From positions 1-11,026 of the forward strand of contig JAOXRY010000307.1 in assembly GCA_025800305.1 (NCBI GenBank): DNA of 11,026 nucleotides, in the 5' to 3' direction. The notes below the pieces were generated by a model. It ran no database searches. It had not been told where the DNA came from and worked only from the letters and a program-made list of their open reading frames with translations. The translations under genes and the position numbers were made by a program. Below, piece after piece: positions 1 to 5,639 of this stretch (position 1 is its first letter; every line of letters begins with the position of its first letter). Source of the DNA: Campylobacterales bacterium. Its GTDB lineage: Bacteria > Campylobacterota > Campylobacteria > Campylobacterales > SZUA-545.

Positions 1-81
1 AAGCTTGGATATATCACTTTTTTTCATCAGTATAATCATACTGTAACTATGGTAAAATCCGCTGATGGATTCAATTATTAA
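1..81 (+). CDS. possible C-terminal end of an upstream gene (partial)
   Basis: The first reading frame is open from the left edge to a TAA at 79-81, giving 26 residues that end in SADGFNY. If real, it is the tail of a gene lying upstream and overlaps the mutS2 start by 17 bases, which would fit the tight packing elsewhere in the window. The other two + frames stop at 46 and 35, so this is the longest of the three. The stretch is too short for recognition, and an open run of this length is not rare by chance. I do not assign a family. Confidence 0.25.
   Translation, partial: KLGYITFFHQYNHTVTMVKSADGFNY
31..58 (+). promoter_or_regulatory. mutS2: candidate -10 elements upstream of mutS2
   Basis: Two -10-like hexamers lie just ahead of mutS2: TATAAT at 31-36 and TAAAAT at 53-58. 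Neither has a good -35 at usual spacing inside the window (TTGGAT at 5-10 is 20 bases from the first). The second ends only six bases before the ATG, so transcription from it would begin at or next to the start codon. AT-rich sequence gives such hexamers easily, so this is weak evidence. Confidence 0.3.
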
Positions 82-2260
82 AAAGACAGACTTACAAACA
101 CATATAGAAAGATTAGAAAACAACTTTTCAAGAGAAAAAGAGATGGTTCTAGAAGGAGACTACAATCTTCATTATCAGTTTTTAACAGAGTTATTAGAAA
201 CAGATTTTAAAACACCTCCAAAGGTAAAAGAATTAAAAAGAACTATTAACCATGTTAGTAAAAAAGGACATCTTAAACTTGATGAAATCTTTGAAGTAAT
301 AAAAATTATTGATTATTTTATCTATCTAAAAAAATTAGATCTTCATTCAAAAACAAGAAAATGGATTGGTGATATTAATATTCCTGATGAAATATATGAG
401 ATGGTTCCATTTTTTGATGAAAAAGGAAGACTAGTTTCAGCTAAAGATGAACAACTTTCCAAGTTTGAAGATCTTATAAAAAGATTTAAAAGAGAGTTGA
501 GAGATAAGGTAGCCAGTGTTGCTACTTCTAGAAATATAAAAGAGTACCTTGTTGATACACAAGTTCACTATATTAATGAGGAAGAGACATTGCTGGTTCG
601 TGGTGGATTTAGTAGTGTGTTAAAGGGAAAGGTTGTATCAAGAAGTTCCAATGGTTTTTTCTATGTTGTTCCTGATTCCGTTACTTCAATTAAGCAAGAA
701 ATTAATGGAGTAGAAGAGAGGTTGGCAGATCTTCTTTTTCAATATGAACAGAGGTTTTCTGGTGTTTTAAGTAGATATGTAGGATTTTTGAAATTTATCA
801 ATAAAGAATTTGACAGATTTGATCACTATCAAGCTAGAGTAGAACTGGCAAAATCACAAAATTTAAATTTTTCCTTGATGGATAATAGTGACAAAATTAT
901 CCTAGATGGATTTGTCCATCCAGCCCTAACTGAAGCTGTACCATTTTCTGTAAAGTTTGATAAGAAAGTCTTGATGATTACTGGTGTAAATGCTGGTGGT
1001 AAAACAATGCTTTTAAAATCAATTCTCTCTGCTGTTTTTATGAGTAAATATCTGATTCCTTTTAAGTTTAATCCTAAAAAAACTGTTATTGGAAAGTTTA
1101 AAAATATTGAGGCGATTATTGAAGATCCTCAAAATAGTAAGAATGATATCTCCACATTTGCTGGAAGAATGAAAGAGTTTTCTCAGATCTTAAAAAATTC
1201 CAATCAGATTGTAGGAATTGATGAGATTGAACTGGGAACTGACAGTGATGAAGCAGCTTCACTTTTTAAAGTGATTTTAGAAGAGTTAATCCAGAAAAAA
1301 ACAAAAGTAATTATTACAACACACCACAAAAGACTAGCAGCAATGATGGCTGGAAACGAAGAAGTCTCTTTAATTGCAGCGATGTATGATGAACAGTTTC
1401 AAAAACCTCTCTATAGATTTTTAGAAGGAAGTATAGGCAAAAGTTACGCTTTTGAAACAGCTTCTAGGTATGGTATTTCAGATCTTTTGGTAAAAAGAGC
1501 TAAAGAGGTTTATGGAGAGGATAAAGAGAAGTTAAACGATCTTATTCAAAGAAGTAGTGAACTGGAATTAGAGCTTAATAGAAAGCTAAAAGAGTTAGAA
1601 GAGAAATCAGAAAAGCTTGATCGTGAAAGAAGCAACGTAAAAGCTGATAAAGATAAGTTTTATGAAGATCTTATGGCAAAAAGAAGTAAGCTAGAAGGAA
1701 AGTTTAGAGAGGCTGTAAATAGTGCAAAAGAAGCAGCAAAGATGAACAAGCCACAAGAGATCCACAAAAAGCTCAATGAAGCTTATAAATCTAAAAAATC
1801 CCTTGGAAAGTGCCAAGTAGATGATCTTCCTGATTTTAAAGTTGGAGATAGTGTTAAATACCTTTCCAATAGCTGTATAATTCTTAAGGTTAGGAAAGAT
1901 GATGTCCTTCTTGATGTAGATGGGAAAAAGGTCTATGCACCAAAAATCAAGATCTCTTCTGCCCCAAAGGTTCCTAAAAAGCCTAATAAATCAAAAGTAA
2001 ATGTCCAAAAACCAACAAAGATGCAGATTAAGCTAGACCTTCATGGGAAGAGGGCAGATGATGCATTAGATGAACTGGATAAATTTGTATCAGATGCTTT
2101 GATTGTTGGATATGATGAACTACTTATCTACCATGGAATTGGAAGTGGGATTTTATCAAGGGTTGTAAAAGACTATCTAAAAGAACATCCACACGTTAAG
2201 AGTATTGAAGATGCCCATCCATCACTGGGAGGTTCAGGAGCTACTGTGGCTACCTTATAG
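65..2260 (+). CDS. mutS2: MutS2, DNA-binding ATPase with C-terminal Smr endonuclease domain
   Basis: MutS2 is a MutS-family ATPase without the mismatch-reading domain. In Helicobacter it limits recombination, and in Bacillus it acts on collided ribosomes; which role applies here is unknown. The 731 residues show the MutS core, Walker A GVNAGGKT (307-314), Walker B VGIDEIE (383-389), the following LGTDSDEAA and TTHHKRLA signatures, and a long charged coiled coil (about 480-590). A small KOW-like beta region sits near 592-632. The C-terminal Smr domain has LDLHG (657-661) and HGIGSG (690-695). All catalytic motifs appear intact. The length matches the short Campylobacterota form rather than the ~780-residue Firmicute form. 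The ATG at 65 is chosen because the N-terminal sequence (IIKK..L, REK, LEGD.NLHY) resembles Campylobacter MutS2 as I remember it. No Shine-Dalgarno is visible. The gene is separated from the next by a promoter-bearing gap and is probably not part of the motor operon. Confidence 0.96.
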   Translation: MDSIIKKTDLQTHIERLENNFSREKEMVLEGDYNLHYQFLTELLETDFKTPPKVKELKRTINHVSKKGHLKLDEIFEVIKIIDYFIYLKKLDLHSKTRKWIGDINIPDEIYEMVPFFDEKGRLVSAKDEQLSKFEDLIKRFKRELRDKVASVATSRNIKEYLVDTQVHYINEEETLLVRGGFSSVLKGKVVSRSSNGFFYVVPDSVTSIKQEINGVEERLADLLFQYEQRFSGVLSRYVGFLKFINKEFDRFDHYQARVELAKSQNLNFSLMDNSDKIILDGFVHPALTEAVPFSVKFDKKVLMITGVNAGGKTMLLKSILSAVFMSKYLIPFKFNPKKTVIGKFKNIEAIIEDPQNSKNDISTFAGRMKEFSQILKNSNQIVGIDEIELGTDSDEAASLFKVILEELIQKKTKVIITTHHKRLAAMMAGNEEVSLIAAMYDEQFQKPLYRFLEGSIGKSYAFETASRYGISDLLVKRAKEVYGEDKEKLNDLIQRSSELELELNRKLKELEEKSEKLDRERSNVKADKDKFYEDLMAKRSKLEGKFREAVNSAKEAAKMNKPQEIHKKLNEAYKSKKSLGKCQVDDLPDFKVGDSVKYLSNSCIILKVRKDDVLLDVDGKKVYAPKIKISSAPKVPKKPNKSKVNVQKPTKMQIKLDLHGKRADDALDELDKFVSDALIVGYDELLIYHGIGSGILSRVVKDYLKEHPHVKSIEDAHPSLGGSGATVATL

Positions 2261-2278
2261 TCTCACTTTTAATTCTAT

Positions 2279-2307
2279 TTGTGTCATTAAATCATTTAGG
2301 CTATAAT
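2279..2307 (+). promoter_or_regulatory. predicted sigma70 promoter for the 2336-10948 gene string
   Basis: TTGTGT (2279-2284) and a perfect TATAAT (2302-2307) are separated by 17 bases. The -10 lies 28 bases ahead of the ATG at 2336, leaving room for a short leader of about 20 bases with the ribosome site AAAGGAA (2326-2332). The -35 matches the consensus at only three positions, which is normal for Campylobacterota, where the -10 dominates. No sigma54 (GG-N10-GC) or sigma28 flagellar promoter is evident, so this motor-like operon need not follow the flagellar hierarchy. It is the only intergenic promoter candidate ahead of the operon. Confidence 0.6.
2288..2298. promoter_or_regulatory. small palindrome in the promoter spacer, possible operator
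   Basis: TAAAT-C-ATTTA is a perfect inverted repeat with a one-base centre, lying between the predicted -35 and -10. Its position is where a repressor would bind, but AT-rich 5-base arms arise by chance and I do not recognise a regulator. Confidence 0.2.
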
Positions 2308-2335
2308 CCATATCACAATTACAATAAAGGAACCT

Positions 2336-3490
2336 ATGGTGAACAGGCTAATTGTTACCCTATTTCTTTCAGTTTTTTTGTTAAACGCAGAAGAGTTTAA
2401 AGAACCTCAACTAAATATAAATAGTATTAATGGTATGGATTATGTAAACACACAAGACTCATCAATGGACCAAGCCATTGGTATGGTAAAAGGAATGATT
2501 AAAGATCCTAAGTTGAGATCTTTAACAGGGGTAAAGAGTTTAGTTGTTTTACAAGGCTCCAACAGAAGTTATTCTGAACCTTTTTATCAGCTAGTTACAG
2601 AAGAGTTGATTAGTAATTTAGGACGATTAGATAATTTTAGAATTAATTATTTTGAGAGAACACCAAAAGTATTAATTGAAGGAAGTCCTACAAAATTAAA
2701 AATCACAAGAGCTTTACAGAAAAAAATAGATGAAATAGCAAAGCTTTCAGCTGCAGATGGAATTCTTCTTTGGGATCTATTTGAACATGAAGGTCAGATG
2801 CACTTTATAGCAAGAGTTATTCATGCAGAGCAAAACTCAATTTTATGGCATTATAAAACCAATGAACAGTTTGTAAAAGTTGATAAACTATTACAAGCAG
2901 AACTGGTTAAGTATAAAGTACCTCAAACTTCATATATTGGTGTAGGTTTTGATACTCACTATATTTCAGGCGGATATAAACGAACAAAAGTTACAGCTTC
3001 AAGTGATCAAGAAGCTAACTATTTGATGGGGTTAGATGTTCTTTATTCTACACAATCTGTAGTTTCCCCTGTATTTAGGTTTGGTGTAGGTGGTTCGTTT
3101 GTAGGCAATTTTATTACAGATATGCCAGTAAATATTATTAATCTTTACGCAGATCTTAGATTTCAATTAAATGATTATGTTCCTCCCATTTATGATACTG
3201 CAACAGGTGAAATTATTCAGTATAGAAACCATCAAGAGTGGATGATGGGATTTAGTCTAGGTCAAACAATTGTTACAGGTTCAGAAAGACAAGCAGGATG
3301 GATGTATTCAGCCTATGGTAATCTTGGGATTTCCAAATCATTGGAGTTTAACGTTGGAGTAAAAGGATATCTTGACGCAAAACTAGAATATGCAGATGAC
3401 AAAAAATATGATAAGTATTTAGTTCCACTGGGCACTAGTGTTTTTATGGGCGTGAAATTTAAAACTAACTTTGAAGAGGAGATTGAATAA
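2336..3490 (+). CDS. secreted CsgG/FlgO-like domain protein with predicted outer-membrane barrel
   Basis: A signal peptide (1-18, ending LNA before EEF) directs this 384-residue protein to the envelope. Residues 68-178 have the pattern of the CsgG/FlgO-like fold: a SLVVLQG strand, a helix with FYQLVTEELISNL, a short strand with an arginine (YFER), a long helix, then AADGILLWDLFE and strands ending SILWHY. Known members are outer-membrane-associated proteins, including FlgO of the Vibrio flagellar outer rings. Residues 197-377 alternate polar and hydrophobic or aromatic positions with glycines (YIGVGF, FRFGVGG, MMGFSLGQ, VFMGVKF), as expected of a small beta barrel. The domain order is therefore periplasmic domain then barrel. 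AAAGGAA four bases before the ATG supports the start. Its stop overlaps the next start by one base. It is first in the motor-like operon and may be its outer-membrane anchor. The barrel and fold are pattern-based inferences. Confidence 0.72.
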   Translation: MVNRLIVTLFLSVFLLNAEEFKEPQLNINSINGMDYVNTQDSSMDQAIGMVKGMIKDPKLRSLTGVKSLVVLQGSNRSYSEPFYQLVTEELISNLGRLDNFRINYFERTPKVLIEGSPTKLKITRALQKKIDEIAKLSAADGILLWDLFEHEGQMHFIARVIHAEQNSILWHYKTNEQFVKVDKLLQAELVKYKVPQTSYIGVGFDTHYISGGYKRTKVTASSDQEANYLMGLDVLYSTQSVVSPVFRFGVGGSFVGNFITDMPVNIINLYADLRFQLNDYVPPIYDTATGEIIQYRNHQEWMMGFSLGQTIVTGSERQAGWMYSAYGNLGISKSLEFNVGVKGYLDAKLEYADDKKYDKYLVPLGTSVFMGVKFKTNFEEEIE

Positions 3491-4107
3491 TGGTAAGAAA
3501 AAACTTAGCAATATTAGCTTCTTTAGGATTTTTAGTTATAGGTTGTGGACCAAAAGCTCAAGTGGCAGAGCCAACGGATGAAGAAACACAAAAACAATTA
3601 GAAGCTGAGGCTATAGATGAGTCTGCTCTAAATTTTGATGCTGGGACAGATAAAGAGAATATGGTTCATATTATCCGTGAAGGTGATGGAACTGTTATTG
3701 AATTTTGGGTTAATCCTTACAAAGATGAAGTAGAGATAGATTACACATTCTCACCTCAAGCCTATCCTCTATCAAGGTTCACACCAAGTACAGCTACAGA
3801 ATTTCCATCTCGTCCTAGTGGAGTAGGAGCTTATGGAATAGATAATATGCAAGAGTTTCTAAACTCCTATGAAGAGGCACAGAGGCTTTTTTATTCCAAT
3901 AACTACCCTGGTGCGTTAAAAGCTGTTCATAACGCTTTAAGAATTATGCCAACAGCTGTTCAAGGCTTTAAACTAAAAGGTTCAATCCTTTACAAGATGA
4001 AAGATAAACAAGGGGCTTTAAAAGCGTGGGAAGCAGCATCACAATTAGATCCAAAAGCTGAAGATGTTAGAAAGTCTATTAAGTCACTGAAAAGATCTAG
4101 GAAATGA
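3490..4107 (+). CDS. TPR-repeat lipoprotein
   Basis: The 205-residue product has a lipoprotein signal with a V-I-G-C lipobox and the acylated Cys at 19, followed by an acidic linker (about 25-58). A small beta-rich segment (59-90: MVHIIREGDG, VIEFWVNP) precedes a proline- and serine-rich linker (91-115). Two TPR-like helical hairpins follow: 123-156 (SYEEAQRLFYSNNYPGAL) and 157-190 (KLKGSILYKMKDKQGALKAW). TPRs usually bind protein partners, so it could be an adaptor tied to the outer or inner membrane; residue +2 is Gly, not Asp, which fits outer-membrane sorting. AGAGGAGA at 3475-3482 supports the ATG, which overlaps the previous stop as TAATG. It has no clear named family; its position before a stator pair suggests an envelope component of the same machine. 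This resembles, but is not shown to be, the TPR lipoproteins that accompany gliding and flagellar disk systems. Confidence 0.78.
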   Translation: MVRKNLAILASLGFLVIGCGPKAQVAEPTDEETQKQLEAEAIDESALNFDAGTDKENMVHIIREGDGTVIEFWVNPYKDEVEIDYTFSPQAYPLSRFTPSTATEFPSRPSGVGAYGIDNMQEFLNSYEEAQRLFYSNNYPGALKAVHNALRIMPTAVQGFKLKGSILYKMKDKQGALKAWEAASQLDPKAEDVRKSIKSLKRSRK

Positions 4108-4120
4108 TTGGAAATCATTT
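4102..4120. repeat. perfect 8-bp inverted repeat at the end of the lipoprotein gene
   Basis: AAATGATT (4102-4109), loop GGA, AATCATTT (4113-4120). The stem includes the TGA stop codon at 4105-4107. It is AT-rich and no T-run follows it, so it is not a standard intrinsic terminator. An mRNA processing or stability role is possible. Confidence 0.5.
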
Positions 4121-4150
4121 GAGAGTAGCAAAGCTACGAGAGCACTCCGC
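4121..4150 (+). other. GC-rich intergenic patch with a GTAGC hairpin
   Basis: This 30-base stretch is 17/30 G or C in a window that is otherwise very AT-rich. It contains a hairpin, GTAGC (4125-4129), loop AAA, GCTAC (4133-4137), and a repeated GAGAG (4121-4125 and 4138-4142 as CGAGAG). It ends just before the ribosome site TAAGGAA (4151-4157) of the stator gene. It looks like a small inserted or structured element between two otherwise tightly packed genes. A dispersed short repeat or a leader structure controlling the stator gene are both possible. Confidence 0.4.
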
Positions 4151-4165
4151 TAAGGAATTAATGTC

Positions 4166-4948
4166 ATGATCCAAAAAACTACACTTATAGGATTTTTCTT
4201 AGGAATTGTGATAATTGGCTCTTCAATTATTTTTGCTACAGAACATCCTATTATATTCTTTAATCTTGCTGGTATAGGTATTGTTCTAGGTGGTATTATT
4301 GCTACTGTAATTATCTCCAATAATTTTTGGGCACTTTTGAGACTTGTTCATGCTATTAAAGGAATCTTTTTAATGAGAGGAGTTCTTCCTCAAGATACTG
4401 CAAAAAGATATGTTGAATATGCAAAAATGGTTGCAGAAGGTGGCATTGTCTCTTTGGATGATACTGTAGAAAAACTGCCAAATAGCATTGAAAAGGATGC
4501 AATGACTCTTTTAGTCTCAGGATATAAAAAAGAGGAGATAAAAGCTTATATTGAAAACTCAACTATAGAATTTATAGAAAGACGTACAGAAGATTCAAAT
4601 CTCTTTAGAACAATGGCAAAAGTCTCCCCTGCCTATGGAATGATTGGTACAGTTGTTGGTTTAATAGCAATGCTTCATAATATGGGTGATGACATGTCTA
4701 ATATTGGACCATCTATGGCAATTGCTCTTACAACTACACTTTATGGTGTTCTTTTTGCAACGGCTATTTTCAATCCTTTCGCAGATAAAATCACTAGAAA
4801 CATGGAGCTTCAACTGATTCATTACAGAGTTGTATTAGATGGAACTTTAATGCTTTATGATAAAAGAAACTACGTCCTTATTAGAGACGCACTAAACGCC
4901 CATCTTCTGCCTAAATACAGAAGTATGGCAGTTGAAGATGATGATTAA
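4166..4948 (+). CDS. MotA/PomA-type ion-driven stator subunit
   Basis: MotA-family proteins form a five-subunit membrane ring that uses ion flow to push on FliG. The 260 residues fit the family: spans near 5-24 and 31-53, a large cytoplasmic loop (54-152) rich in charge, and spans near 155-173 and 184-206. P155 in SPAYGMIGT and P204 in FNPFADKI sit where the two conserved channel prolines occur. The stretch IGPSMAIALTTTLYG (180-194) is closest to Vibrio PomA, including Thr at the positions linked there to sodium use (T162, T190, T191). TAAGGAA eight bases upstream supports the ATG at 4166; an ATG at 4161 runs into a stop. It overlaps the motB-like gene by 8-11 bases. It could be called pomA or motA, but it may be a paralogue dedicated to the neighbouring FliF/FliG-like protein and not the flagellar stator. 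Confidence 0.92.
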   Translation: MIQKTTLIGFFLGIVIIGSSIIFATEHPIIFFNLAGIGIVLGGIIATVIISNNFWALLRLVHAIKGIFLMRGVLPQDTAKRYVEYAKMVAEGGIVSLDDTVEKLPNSIEKDAMTLLVSGYKKEEIKAYIENSTIEFIERRTEDSNLFRTMAKVSPAYGMIGTVVGLIAMLHNMGDDMSNIGPSMAIALTTTLYGVLFATAIFNPFADKITRNMELQLIHYRVVLDGTLMLYDKRNYVLIRDALNAHLLPKYRSMAVEDDD

Positions 4949-5639
4949 CGAAAGACTTTTCAAACAAAAAAGAGAGGCGAATAACGAGGAGGAGACGTGG
5001 CTAATTACCTTTGCGGATCTTTTTACTTTATTATTTGCTTTTTTTGTACTTCTTGTAGGAAGTTCAACATATGATCCTCAAAAATATGAAAGAGTAAGAG
5101 AGTCATTTTTGAAAACTGTCAATGAAGATAGTGAACTAAAACAGAAAAGAATAGATAGAAAAGAACTTGAACAGCAAATAGAAAATCTTATAAAAGAGAA
5201 AAACTTAGAAGATAGAGTTATTTTGGAAAAAAATACAAAAGGACTTAGAATGACATTTCCTTCCAGTAGTTTTTTTAAAAGTGGTGACGCTGTAATTATG
5301 CCAAAAGGACAGCAGATCTTACTTGATATTCAAGAGGTGTTTAAAACAGTGAAATATAAAACTTTTAGAATTGCTATTGAAGGTCATACAGATGATGTTC
5401 CTATTCATACTGAAAAATTTCCATCTAATTGGGAGCTAAGTTCATCAAGAGCTGGTAGTGTGGCAAATCAACTTGTAAAAAATGGCTTTGCAGATGATAG
5501 AATTAAAGTTATTGGTTTTGCAGATACGAGACCATATATAGAACTAAAAGATGAGATGGAAATTGATGAAAAACTGGCAGTTCGAGCATCCAATAGAAGA
5601 ATTGAACTCCAACTACTTTACTATAAGGAAGATTTTTGA
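4932..5639 (+). CDS. MotB/PomB-type stator subunit with OmpA-like peptidoglycan-binding domain
   Basis: MotB-family proteins sit as a dimer inside the MotA ring and anchor it to peptidoglycan. The sequence shows a cytoplasmic N-terminus, the span near 24-44 (TWLITFADLFTLLFAFFVLL) with the ion-binding Asp at 29 (numbered from 4932), a charged helical linker (50-100), and an OmpA-like domain (about 107-230) with GHTDDVPI (151-158), NWELSSSRA (166-174) and NRRIEL (221-226). All key residues are present, so it should be functional. The TITFAD-type context is closer to PomB than to E. coli MotB. The start is uncertain: the longest frame begins at TTG 4932, but the ATGs at 4938 or 4941 are more likely; all overlap the stator A gene, so translation is probably coupled. 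Its stop overlaps the next gene's TTG. Confidence 0.92.
   Translation: MKMMINERLFKQKREANNEEETWLITFADLFTLLFAFFVLLVGSSTYDPQKYERVRESFLKTVNEDSELKQKRIDRKELEQQIENLIKEKNLEDRVILEKNTKGLRMTFPSSSFFKSGDAVIMPKGQQILLDIQEVFKTVKYKTFRIAIEGHTDDVPIHTEKFPSNWELSSSRAGSVANQLVKNGFADDRIKVIGFADTRPYIELKDEMEIDEKLAVRASNRRIELQLLYYKEDF
5625..5631 (+). promoter_or_regulatory. ribosome binding site deciding a TTG start
   Basis: AAGGAAG lies four bases before TTG 5636, inside the end of the motB-like gene. The TTG opens directly into a signal peptide (MKTLFRLLLLLLI), and no alternative ATG precedes that peptide in frame, so TTG is the likely start. Confidence 0.75.

Noticed and set aside
65..2260. Mismatch-repair MutS (MutS1)
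   Set aside because: The mismatch-reading N-terminal domain with its Phe-X-Glu motif is absent and a C-terminal Smr domain with LDLHG is present, which defines MutS2.
4102..4120. Rho-independent terminator after the lipoprotein gene
   Set aside because: The stem is AT-rich and is followed by a GC-rich patch, not a T-run, so termination is not supported.
4166..4948. ExbB/TolQ-type energiser
   Set aside because: The four-span layout with a large loop between spans 2 and 3, the PomA-like TTLYG segment and the OmpA-domain partner fit MotA/PomA; ExbB and TolQ pair with small ExbD/TolR proteins.
4166..5639. Part of an ordinary flagellar gene cluster
   Set aside because: Only stator genes and the hybrid are present. 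No rod, hook, export, FliM/FliN or filament genes are nearby, and the FliF and FliG parts are on one chain with key motifs changed.
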